The translations under genes were made by a program, and so were the position numbers. The notes beneath the pieces are model-generated. The model ran no database searches. It was not told where the DNA came from and saw only the letters and a list, made by a program, of their open reading frames with translations. From Bdellovibrionales bacterium (GTDB taxonomy: Bacteria; Bdellovibrionota; UBA2428): a DNA stretch of 12,572 nucleotides. The stretch covers positions 1-12,572 of the forward strand of contig JAFEAR010000099.1 of assembly GCA_018266335.1 (NCBI GenBank), given 5' to 3'. The first letter of the stretch is position 1; each line of letters starts with the position of its first letter. Shown piece by piece: positions 1-6,299 of this stretch.

Positions 1-680
1 ATTTTCATTGGGTGCACGCAACGGGATCCATGACGGTGGCACGACATCTCTATTTTGGAACACCGTACCCGGCTTACCGCGAACGGCTGTGTGCAGACTT
101 CGGATGGTCCCGATCAGATTTCGAGCGGGGTGACTACCCGTGGACTCTGGGTGGGCGCCCGCGCGCGAATTGCTGGCTGCACTTGGCTTCAGGTGCGCAC
201 TCCGGCCGAGGGGCTGCGCTTAAGCCGACTTCGGTATTGAGCCGTAGTTTGCGGGCGCTGGCGCAGGACTTTTATGGCGGGCTAACCCTCGCGGCTTTGC
301 ACGGCGAGGTATTTCCCGGGCGGCATTACAATCCAATGAGCTCACCGAACGTGATGCACCAAATTTTAAGCCGCTTGCGCGAATGGCTACGTCGATCGGG
401 ACTGCTGCTCGAAGTTGTAGAAGCCCGTGGCTTCTATAGTTTGGCGGCGCCAACGGGAGTCATTCTAAAGGTGAGTGGGCAGCACACGGTAGATCCCCAT
501 CGCTCCGCTCTCCAAACGCGCTTCGGTCAAACATTCTTCAGTCGCCAGGAACTTGCGACGGAATTAAAACTCTCGGCACGCAGCGCACAGCGCTACGTGC
601 AAGAGTTGCTGCAGGCCGGTGAAGTGGAGGCGCATGGCCGGGCCCGGGCTACGCGCTATCGTCTTACGGTGCAGAGCTAA
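1..680 (+). CDS. Putative DNA-binding regulator with two C-terminal helix-turn-helix-like segments (5' end outside the window)
   Basis: The frame is open to the left edge, so the gene probably starts outside; in-frame GTG at 12 and ATG at 30 are possible starts, but neither has a convincing SD. Counting from GTG 12, residues about 78-150 read like an OmpR-type winged helix: a region around FPG-x-HYNP, then HQILSRLREWLRRSG, then a wing ending ARGFYSL. A second segment (residues about 170-220) has the pattern SRQELATELKLSARSAQRYVQELLQAGEVE, as in a helix-turn-helix followed by a recognition helix. The N-terminal part, with a YFGTPYPAYRERL stretch, is not recognised. Such a layout suggests transcriptional control, but no target or ligand can be read from the sequence. 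The 3' end overlaps the opposing propeller gene by 17 bp. The DNA-binding call is inference from pattern, not a named family match. Confidence 0.6.
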   Translation, partial: FHWVHATGSMTVARHLYFGTPYPAYRERLCADFGWSRSDFERGDYPWTLGGRPRANCWLHLASGAHSGRGAALKPTSVLSRSLRALAQDFYGGLTLAALHGEVFPGRHYNPMSSPNVMHQILSRLREWLRRSGLLLEVVEARGFYSLAAPTGVILKVSGQHTVDPHRSALQTRFGQTFFSRQELATELKLSARSAQRYVQELLQAGEVEAHGRARATRYRLTVQS

Positions 681-2376
681 AGAAGGTTAAATCACTACCC
701 AGTTCATTGGGTGAAGCTAGATCGTAGGATTGCATTCGGCCGTCGAAGTCGAAAACAATCGTTTGATCGATAAGCAGCAGACGGCGGAAGTAATTGTAAT
801 AGCTATATTGGGTGTCGGCATCGGGAATCGAGCTCGTTATCGTGCGTTGCAGTTGAATGCCATGATCCGCCGAAACTTGAAATACGGGTGCGCGGTAAAT
901 CGTGGCGCCTTGGGTGTAGGCAATTTGCGGAAAGGTAAGGCGCTGGAGCGACGGCTGCCAGCTGATGGCCTTAAAATCGTAACCAACAGAAGAATAGTTC
1001 CAGCCGGAGTCCTCCCATTCCGAACTCAGTCGGGGCTGGGCTGGGTTACTCACGTCGAAGAGGCTCAGCTTGGTGTTGCCCCGCTCGCCGTAACCGATAC
1101 CCAACAAAGTTTTTTCGGCGACCGGAAGCAAGAATGTAGATACGCCGGGCAAATGTAGTTCTCCCACGGCGTGTGGATTTGAGGAGTCTTGCAGGTCAAT
1201 AACGAAGAGAGGGTCCATCTGACGGTAGGTCACTAAGTAAGCCGCGGGGCCCATAAATCGTGCTGCGTAAATTTGTTCGCCTCGGGCAAGCACTTCTGTT
1301 TGGCCCTTTATTTGCCAGCGCGAGCTGTTTTTTTGCAAGATGGCCAATCGGTTTCCATCGCTCTGAGTGAGCGCTAAACGCAAGGTGTCCTGGTACGAAT
1401 CGACAGCATACTGATTCAGCAGGTGGCCGTTGATACCCAGGGAGCTTTGATAAACCGGAGTGCCGTCGTCTAGAAATTTAAACTCGTGCAGATATACGTA
1501 GCGTAGTGGAGTTTCGTTGGTGCGTGCATCGTTCCAATTGTCCCAGTGTCGTTGAAAAATAAAGAGAGCTTCGCCAGTGTCGTAGACATCGGACGAGCTG
1601 GTGTCCCCGAAAATAAACTGTCGTTGAAAATGGTCAAGGTTCGTATCCATCGTCGCGAGTGTGATGACTCCTTCGCCTACTTCCGCATTGGCTAAGTAGT
1701 ACCCACGACAGTTTTTCTCGGCGTCTAAATTCAAATAGGCAGTGAGTGCGTTTTGGGTGGCCTTCTGGTCGTGTGGGTAAGCGTAAAGGTCTCCCATCTG
1801 GGTGACGATTCGTAGCTGTCTCCGATAGAGACGGGAAGCTTTGTAGTAGCCAGCAAAAGTTTGCGTATGGACAAGGGTGGGTGAACCGGGCTCGGTCAGG
1901 TCGTAGCTACGAACTTCGACCTGATCTTTCACTTGGCCCATGGCGATGAGGCGATGATCGTCAGTCAGATACAGTCCTTCGGGAGTCGATTTAAAATTAA
2001 GCGCTGCGACCTTGGTGATTTCTCCCGTGCCTTCATGGTGAGCAATACCGATTCCCGACGAACTCAGGCTGTAGATGTAGCTGCCGTCGGTTTTTGCGAG
2101 GTCGGCTTCGTCGACCTGCTCTACTTGGCGCTGTGTCTGGCTGATGGACGGCGTACTACCCGCGGCGGAGGCCGTGGATCCGTCCGTAATAGGAACTGGT
2201 TGGAGAACCGAATCCATAGCTCTCTTCTCATCTAGAACATGGGCCACGACATTCTTAACTTCGTCGCAACCCGACGCGAGGCGCAGGCCAATGTTTGCTT
2301 GCACCTGCGTGCGCGCCGGCAAGTGTTGGGTGCAGGCCGAGACCAGGAGAAGGAGTGGAATGTAGCTGCGATTCAT
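664..2376 (-). CDS. Secreted beta-propeller domain lipoprotein (PF09826-like)
   Basis: 570 aa. The N-terminus has a short signal peptide with the lipobox LVSAC, so Cys15 should be lipidated and the protein anchored in the cell envelope. Residues 84-98 (QVEQVDEADLAKTDG), followed by SYIYSLS, match the hallmark opening of the 'beta propeller domain' family found in archaea and bacteria, which usually reads VEGVDEADIVKTDG. The rest is rich in beta-strand repeats (for example PLFVIDLQDSSNPHAVGEL, LSLFDVSNPAQPRLSS), consistent with a propeller. No enzymatic motif is seen, and the family's role is not established. ATG 2376 is preceded by GGAGG with a 6-base gap, a good start. It lies 66 bp downstream of the MFS gene on the same strand, so it may be co-transcribed or have its own weak promoter. 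The last 17 bp overlap the converging regulator gene. Confidence 0.88.
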   Translation of the reverse strand: MNRSYIPLLLLVSACTQHLPARTQVQANIGLRLASGCDEVKNVVAHVLDEKRAMDSVLQPVPITDGSTASAAGSTPSISQTQRQVEQVDEADLAKTDGSYIYSLSSSGIGIAHHEGTGEITKVAALNFKSTPEGLYLTDDHRLIAMGQVKDQVEVRSYDLTEPGSPTLVHTQTFAGYYKASRLYRRQLRIVTQMGDLYAYPHDQKATQNALTAYLNLDAEKNCRGYYLANAEVGEGVITLATMDTNLDHFQRQFIFGDTSSSDVYDTGEALFIFQRHWDNWNDARTNETPLRYVYLHEFKFLDDGTPVYQSSLGINGHLLNQYAVDSYQDTLRLALTQSDGNRLAILQKNSSRWQIKGQTEVLARGEQIYAARFMGPAAYLVTYRQMDPLFVIDLQDSSNPHAVGELHLPGVSTFLLPVAEKTLLGIGYGERGNTKLSLFDVSNPAQPRLSSEWEDSGWNYSSVGYDFKAISWQPSLQRLTFPQIAYTQGATIYRAPVFQVSADHGIQLQRTITSSIPDADTQYSYYNYFRRLLLIDQTIVFDFDGRMQSYDLASPNELGSDLTFFSSAP

Positions 2377-2386
2377 AAGTAACCTC

Positions 2387-2405
2387 CAGCCTTAGTTTAC
2401 GGCTG
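2387..2405 (-). promoter_or_regulatory. Small hairpin touching the propeller lipoprotein SD
   Basis: CAGCC (2387-2391) and GGCTG (2401-2405) form a 5-bp stem with a 9-base loop in the 66-bp gap between the MFS gene and the lipoprotein gene. On the minus strand the second arm abuts, and by one base overlaps, the GGAGG SD at 2383-2387. It could modulate ribosome access, but the stem is short. It is not followed by a T-run at terminator distance on either strand. Confidence 0.25.
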
Positions 2406-2442
2406 AGGATTGTTGTTTTTAAACTTACAATATTGGCGCGAT

Positions 2443-3624
2443 TTATTCGGCGTCGGGAATCGTCTGGTTGCCGAGTTCGCGAATGAGGGGCACCAGAGTT
2501 AGGACAAAGAGGATTGCAAATCCTGCGCCTAGTGCCTCGAGCGCCCGGTCTACGCCTCGGTGGTCGATGATGTAGCCCACGAGCGGACCGAACACCCCGA
2601 AGCCCAGGCGAAAGCAAAAACTCTGAATGGAGTTGGCGGTGGCGCGGAATTCTCCCGGTAGGCGCCAGTTAAAGGCGTCGCGCAACAACACCTGCGAAAT
2701 ACCGCGGCTAATGTAAAACAAAAAGCCCAGCGCCACGCCCATCCACCCCAGCGAAAAAGCCATGCCCAAATAACCGAGCACCGGCAGTACGCCGATGGCA
2801 ACGAGCAACACGCGAGGGCCCCAGCGTTTTTCTAGGTAGTGCACTCGTTTGCCCACCAGGCCGGCCGTGACCAGGTACGCGGCCCAAAACAAACCAAAGT
2901 TGGTGAGCGCAAAGCCGCGGTCGTGCCAGTACTTCTGAAAAATCCACACCGCAAAAAAAGTAGCGGCCCCCCAGGTGACGAGGTTAATAAAAATCAAGCG
3001 CAGCATGCGGTCCGAGTGCAGAATGTGACTAAAAACTCGTTTGAAGTTCTCGAGGTGCGAGTTGCCCTGCATTTTTTTGTACTTCGGTTCCTTAAAGGTG
3101 AGGGCAATAAAGAAGGGAATCCAGCTCGTAAGGGCATTGGCCCACAGGACGTGCTGAAAGGAATACACCACTAAAAAGCCCGCGAGTATCGAGGCCAGGG
3201 CTTCGCTAAAGGTTTGCGCGAATTGCAAATTGGCCAGCGCGCGAGTGCTCACCACGCGTTCTTCGCTCTGCAGAGAATCGTAAATGAATGAAACGTCGGC
3301 GCCCGAGACCAGGCTTACTCCAATACCCACCACAATTTCGTAGGTCATCAAACCGGCGTAAGTTTTAGCGAAGCACAAGTAGGTGTAGCCCACGGCCGCA
3401 ATGAACGAGAAAATGCAGGGCGTGCGCTTGCGGCCCCACAAATCGCAGAGGTAGCCGGTAGGAACTTCGCAAATAACTACGGCAATGCCAAAAGTAGCTT
3501 GCAGCTGAAAGAACTGCTGCATGCTCAGGCCCAAGCTCATGCAGTAGGGAACCAAAATGGGAATGAGGACAAGGAACATCCAGAAAAAGCCAAAGAGGTA
3601 GGCTTTTGCGAGATTGCTCTTCAC
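2443..3624 (-). CDS. Major facilitator superfamily (MFS) transporter
   Basis: 393 aa inner-membrane protein, nearly all hydrophobic helices, of the usual length for a 12-helix MFS carrier. The loop between helices 2 and 3 (residues 57-68, GYLCDLWGRKRT) is MFS motif A, G-x-x-x-D-x-x-G-R-K. The acidic residue in GADVSFIYDSL, in the fourth-helix region, is also typical of MFS carriers. Substrate cannot be told from sequence. The start is GTG at 3624; no ATG or good SD is nearby, and the ilvE stop lies only 13 bp upstream, so translation may be coupled to ilvE. That arrangement is compatible with transport of an amino acid or related metabolite, but this is only context. Confidence 0.85.
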   Translation of the reverse strand: MKSNLAKAYLFGFFWMFLVLIPILVPYCMSLGLSMQQFFQLQATFGIAVVICEVPTGYLCDLWGRKRTPCIFSFIAAVGYTYLCFAKTYAGLMTYEIVVGIGVSLVSGADVSFIYDSLQSEERVVSTRALANLQFAQTFSEALASILAGFLVVYSFQHVLWANALTSWIPFFIALTFKEPKYKKMQGNSHLENFKRVFSHILHSDRMLRLIFINLVTWGAATFFAVWIFQKYWHDRGFALTNFGLFWAAYLVTAGLVGKRVHYLEKRWGPRVLLVAIGVLPVLGYLGMAFSLGWMGVALGFLFYISRGISQVLLRDAFNWRLPGEFRATANSIQSFCFRLGFGVFGPLVGYIIDHRGVDRALEALGAGFAILFVLTLVPLIRELGNQTIPDAE

Positions 3625-3637
3625 GGTGATGGGTGCT

Positions 3638-4687
3638 TTAGCAGCGTACGAGCCAGTTGGCCTCGGGAGCCGGCAGTCGGCCCGTTTGAATGCCCAACAA
3701 GCGGCGGTAAAGGCGGGTCGAGATGTCGCCCACGCGTTTGCCGGCTACGGGCAATCGTTCGCCCTTCCAGCCCAGTTCCGTGATGGCGGTAACGGATGCG
3801 CCGGTGCCGCAGGCGAAAATTTCGGTAATGGTGCCGCGGCCCAGACCCGCGATGAGCTCGTGCACATCGATATCGGTTTCTTCGGTGGGAATGTTCTCGA
3901 GCTTTGCCAAGTGCAGCAGTGTTTCGCGCGTGATGCCGCGGAGAATGGTGTCGCCCAATTTGGGCGTTTTTAGCACGCCGCCATCCACCACGAACACGTT
4001 CATGCCGCTGAGTTCTTCGAGTTTGCAGCGGTCAATGGCGTCTAAGAAAAGGACGTTGTCGTACTTTTGTTTTTTAGCTTCGGAAACGGCGCGCAAACTG
4101 GCCGCATAGTTAGCGCCCGTTTTGGCCTCGCCCAAACCGCCGCGTACGGCGCGCACGTGATCTTGCGAAACGAGTACGGAAACGCCCGCGGGTTTATCCG
4201 ACTGCGTGTCACCAAAGTAGCCACCCACGGGGGAGGCGAGAATAAAGAAGGAATATTCCTGCGACGGAGCCACTCCGAGCGTAGTGCTGGTGGCAATCAT
4301 TGTGGGGCGCAGGTACAGAGCGCCGGGTTCGTTGGGCACTAGGTCCTTGCACTTGCGACTGAGGGCGATCATGCCATCCAGGAAGTCCGCCTCGGGGTAG
4401 GCGGGCATGGCCAGAATTTCGGAGGAGCGAGCCATGCGGCGAATGTTTTTTTCGGGACGAAAGAGTGCGGCGCTGCCGTCGTTCAGTTTGAAAACCTTCA
4501 GCCCCTCGAAGATTTCCTGGGCGTAGTGCAAAACCTTGTCGGCGGGCGAAATGTGAAAATCTTCGGTGGTGGTTAAATTCCACGAAGTCCAATGCCCGTC
4601 GCGATAGTGGCTCACAATCATCCAGGGAGCGAAGTATTTTCCGAAGCCGAGTTCGCCCAGCGGCGGTAGTTTTTGCACAATGTTCAT
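3638..4687 (-). CDS. ilvE: Branched-chain amino acid aminotransferase (class IV PLP enzyme)
   Basis: Catalyses the PLP-dependent last step of leucine, isoleucine and valine synthesis, and the first step of their breakdown, in the cytoplasm, with 2-oxoglutarate/glutamate as amino partner. From ATG 4687 the protein is 349 aa, normal for the long (type II, mitochondrial-like) branch. It has FGKYFAPWMIVSHY at the N-terminus, then HYAQEIFEGLKVF (substrate region), RPTMIAT, and GGLGEAKTGANYAASL with K189 as the likely Schiff-base lysine. ELSGMN with E225 and the phosphate-binding loop ACGTGASVTAI (about 292-302) follow. An in-frame TTG at 4708 would add seven residues but lies inside the T-run of the upstream terminator, so ATG 4687 is preferred, although it has only a weak AAGAG as SD. 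The MFS gene follows after 13 bp, probably in one operon. Confidence 0.93.
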   Translation of the reverse strand: MNIVQKLPPLGELGFGKYFAPWMIVSHYRDGHWTSWNLTTTEDFHISPADKVLHYAQEIFEGLKVFKLNDGSAALFRPEKNIRRMARSSEILAMPAYPEADFLDGMIALSRKCKDLVPNEPGALYLRPTMIATSTTLGVAPSQEYSFFILASPVGGYFGDTQSDKPAGVSVLVSQDHVRAVRGGLGEAKTGANYAASLRAVSEAKKQKYDNVLFLDAIDRCKLEELSGMNVFVVDGGVLKTPKLGDTILRGITRETLLHLAKLENIPTEETDIDVHELIAGLGRGTITEIFACGTGASVTAITELGWKGERLPVAGKRVGDISTRLYRRLLGIQTGRLPAPEANWLVRC

Positions 4688-4706
4688 GGCCAGAAAACTC
4701 TTAGCC

Positions 4707-4754
4707 AAAAAACGGGGCCCTGTCTAAGCGAGGCCGGGAGGGGGTGGAGGCCCC
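4707..4754 (-). terminator. Candidate intrinsic terminator downstream of the HNH gene
   Basis: On the minus strand GGGGCC (4754-4749) pairs with GGCCCC (4719-4714) and, after one G, a run of six T follows (4712-4707). The arms are 6 bp and fully G/C, but the intervening loop is about 29 bases, so the structure is less compact than a classical terminator. It lies 34 bp after the HNH stop and just before ilvE, which suits a boundary between two transcription units. Confidence 0.5.
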
Positions 4755-4787
4755 AGCCAGGGCCGAGAATGAGCATTTGGGGACAAT

Positions 4788-5789
4788 TCAGGCCCGCCGC
4801 AGAGTCTTAGCACCAAAGGTGGAAATCCCACGCCGAAGGTTACAGGAGCTGCAGAGGAGCTGGATGTTTTCTGGCTTCGAGTCGCCGCCCAAAGCGAAGG
4901 GCCGGATGTGATCGAAATTCAACCGGTGCGCAGATCCACACCGCACGCACTTTCCCTCTGCCTTGCGCCAAACTGCATGCTTGGTTGCGCGAGAAATGTA
5001 GCGAGTGCGCTGACGCAGCGCTTCGCCGACGTCGGTAGTAGATGTATCGGAGTTTAGGGGTACGGGGATTTGAATTTCATCATCCCCTTCTGTCGCAACC
5101 TGATGCGTGCCGGACTTTTCAATTTTGGCCGTGGTCTGCCTAACGCGGTTTTTGCCAAATCGCTGCTCAAGCAGGCGCTCTTTGCTAAGCCGTGCCATCT
5201 CGGTGACCAGATCAGCCAGAGTCAGCTGCGCACCCCGCTCACCCAAAAGGGCCCGAACTTCGCTCAAGCTAGCTTTAAGTTCTTGGCTCATTAAAAAATT
5301 AACTTCTGAATGTTCGGGGCCCACTATGCGCTCGCGTTCCCGAGGCAGTGCGTGAGCGGGGCTAATGGAAAGTAAAATTCTTTGCCCCTCTCGAGCTGAC
5401 TTGTCCTCGAGTTGCGCCAGCACCTCGGTCTTCTGCTCCAGGCTCATAGACATTTCGGGCTGAGTCTTTGCAATTTCCCGAAAGAAGCTGCGAGCCTGGC
5501 AAATATTGCTAAGGCTTAGTGCGCCCGATTCAATCTTGGGCGCTACCTCGGGAAGTTCGGTCATAAGCCGCATAGCCTGAATCCGGCGGCCCGCGGCGGC
5601 TTCGGAATAACCCAGCTCATGCACGGCATATTCAAAAAGCGAAGGATAGCGGAGGTCCGCAAATAACTTGCGCCGCTCAATCTCCTGCAAGTGCCGCAAA
5701 ACTTCCATCGTAACCGCGCGCTCTTTTTGTACGAGCTCTTTAGTGGCAGAGAGTAATTCTGAGTCTCTTAGTGCACGAATCGAATTCAT
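4788..5789 (-). CDS. HNH endonuclease domain protein (Bdellovibrio-type N-terminal region)
   Basis: 333 aa. The C-terminal 70 residues form an HNH/His-Me finger nuclease with a structural zinc site: CVRC (C281, C284), FDHIRPFALGG with D293-H294, N308, and CSSCN (C313, C316, N317). The third motif position is Asn rather than His, a common HNN form. The N-terminal 200 residues are helical and charged (ELLSATKELVQKERAVTMEVLRHL is split here only by description) and resemble a paralogous family seen repeatedly in Bdellovibrio relatives; I know no proven function for it. A low-complexity linker (about 215-260) joins the two parts. ATG 5789 has no SD, but TATAGA lies 7 bases upstream, suggesting a leaderless mRNA. 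The gene stands alone between ilvE and a long non-coding region. The coding sequence also contains part of the palindrome found twice in that region. Confidence 0.85.
   Translation of the reverse strand: MNSIRALRDSELLSATKELVQKERAVTMEVLRHLQEIERRKLFADLRYPSLFEYAVHELGYSEAAAGRRIQAMRLMTELPEVAPKIESGALSLSNICQARSFFREIAKTQPEMSMSLEQKTEVLAQLEDKSAREGQRILLSISPAHALPRERERIVGPEHSEVNFLMSQELKASLSEVRALLGERGAQLTLADLVTEMARLSKERLLEQRFGKNRVRQTTAKIEKSGTHQVATEGDDEIQIPVPLNSDTSTTDVGEALRQRTRYISRATKHAVWRKAEGKCVRCGSAHRLNFDHIRPFALGGDSKPENIQLLCSSCNLRRGISTFGAKTLRRA
5026..5039. repeat. Partial third copy of the CCGACGTCGG palindrome inside the HNH gene
   Basis: The 14 bases CCGACGTCGGTAGT are identical to 6265-6278 of the intergenic perfect palindrome. 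Here they are read on the minus strand as codons for T-T-D-V-G in the linker of the HNH protein. One outer arm is intact and the other diverges (TTCG instead of ACTA at the left edge). A 14-base match elsewhere in 12.6 kb is unlikely by chance, but the shared palindrome could be recruitment of the sequence or simply coincidence of codons. Confidence 0.5.
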
Positions 5790-5796
5790 GCAGAAG

Positions 5797-5802
5797 TCTA
5801 TA
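5797..5802 (-). promoter_or_regulatory. Candidate -10 element of the HNH gene (TATAGA)
   Basis: On the minus strand TATAGA ends exactly 7 bases before ATG 5789, with no SD between. At this distance transcription would start at or next to the A of the ATG, giving a leaderless mRNA. No good -35 hexamer is visible. The GNAT gene shows the same spacing. Confidence 0.4.
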
Positions 5803-5855
5803 TCACGAGTTTTTCGCCGTACTTTTTTGCAGCGACTCAGATAAAAATCAGAGTG

Positions 5856-5889
5856 CCACGCAGAGCGCGCTAGCGCCTCACCACGCAGA
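5856..5889. repeat. CCACGCAGA direct repeat around a 10-bp palindrome
   Basis: CCACGCAGA occurs at 5856-5864 and 5881-5889 (25 bp apart). Between them lies the perfect palindrome GCGCTAGCGC at 5867-5876. The cluster is about 67-100 bp upstream of the HNH start, where an operator or upstream site could sit. It may equally be a relic of a dispersed repeat; only one cluster is present in this window. Confidence 0.45.
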
Positions 5890-6060
5890 CTTTTGCGCGC
5901 GATGAATTATTTTTGAAAAGCCAAAGCGCAATTTACGCAGGGCAGACAGCCTACAACGCGCAAAATCGCGTCAATAAAAATCTCACGAATTTTGCGTCCG
6001 CGCGTATTTTTTTTGCGAGAGTTCCGGCGAAAGACAGCAATCATTTCTCGTGCCCCGGTT

Positions 6061-6132
6061 GCGCCACCAACAGCCAAAAACATTCCCTCGCAGTGAAACA
6101 GCGCCACCTATCGCCAAGGACATTAACTCGCG
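6061..6132. repeat. Pair of 32-bp direct repeats, 40-bp period
   Basis: Bases 6061-6092 and 6101-6132 match at 24 of 32 positions without gaps. Shared blocks are GCGCCACC, GCCAA, ACATT and CTCGC. The preceding 30 bases (6021-6050) match the first copy at about 16 of 30 positions in the same 40-bp register, which hints at a third, more decayed unit. The pattern is non-coding as far as I can tell and does not match a recognised element. Confidence 0.55.
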
Positions 6133-6154
6133 ACGCGTGCAGATTGTCTTGGCT

Positions 6155-6185
6155 TGCAGGCCACGCACTACCGACGTCGATAGTG
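6155..6185. repeat. Palindrome-bearing direct repeat, copy 1
   Basis: Starts TGCAGG and ends with CACTACCGACGTCGATAGTG (6166-6185), a 20-bp palindrome with a single mismatched pair (C6171 against A6180). It aligns with copy 2 (6246-6280) over its whole length with three single-base gaps: TGCA, GG, CC and A, GC, then ACTACCGACGTCG. The palindrome centres of the two copies are 94 bp apart, close to nine helical turns. Confidence 0.65.
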
Positions 6186-6245
6186 ATTTCGCACATGGGC
6201 GTTCCCCAAACACTCGCTTGTTACATTTCTACACAGCAACACCAC

Positions 6246-6280
6246 TGCAAGGTCCAAGCTACTACCGACGTCGGTAGTGC
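6246..6280. repeat. Palindrome-bearing direct repeat, copy 2 (18-bp perfect palindrome)
   Basis: Starts TGCAAGG and contains ACTACCGACGTCGGTAGT (6261-6278), a perfect 18-bp palindrome. As DNA it could bind a dimeric regulator; as RNA it would fold into a 7-bp stem with an ACGT tetraloop. It lies 22 bp after the GNAT stop on the minus strand, but no T-run follows, so it is not a standard intrinsic terminator. Confidence 0.7.
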
Positions 6281-6299
6281 ACGCGGACCACAAGGGTGG

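Larger units (their letters stand above)
5790..6299. other. 510-bp non-coding region with several repeats between the HNH and GNAT genes
   Basis: No convincing gene is seen. The open frames here start with GTG or TTG without an SD, have atypical composition, or run antisense into the GNAT gene. The region is AT-richer in its left half than the flanking genes. From left to right it holds a repeat-palindrome cluster (5856-5889), AT-rich tracts (5894-6015), a pair of 32-bp direct repeats (6061-6132), and two copies of a palindrome-bearing repeat (6155-6185, 6246-6280). A small hairpin with CCAC/GTGG arms (6287-6298) comes right after the GNAT stop. It probably contains the HNH promoter at the left end and the end of the GNAT transcript at the right end; a small RNA cannot be excluded. 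Confidence 0.6.

Noticed and set aside
630..656. GC-rich imperfect palindrome as terminator of the propeller lipoprotein gene
   Set aside because: Mismatched arms and no T-run on the minus strand; it lies in coding sequence of high G/C content where such symmetry is common.
4688..4708. TTG start adding seven residues to IlvE
   Set aside because: The TTG lies in the T-run of the upstream terminator and has no SD; the family N-terminus fits ATG 4687.
5907..6107. 66-codon minus-strand frame
   Set aside because: GTG start with no SD; it runs through the decayed direct repeats, and its protein has no recognisable features.
6061..6280. CRISPR-like array
   Set aside because: Only two copies of each repeat, imperfect, with unequal spacing between families and no cas gene.
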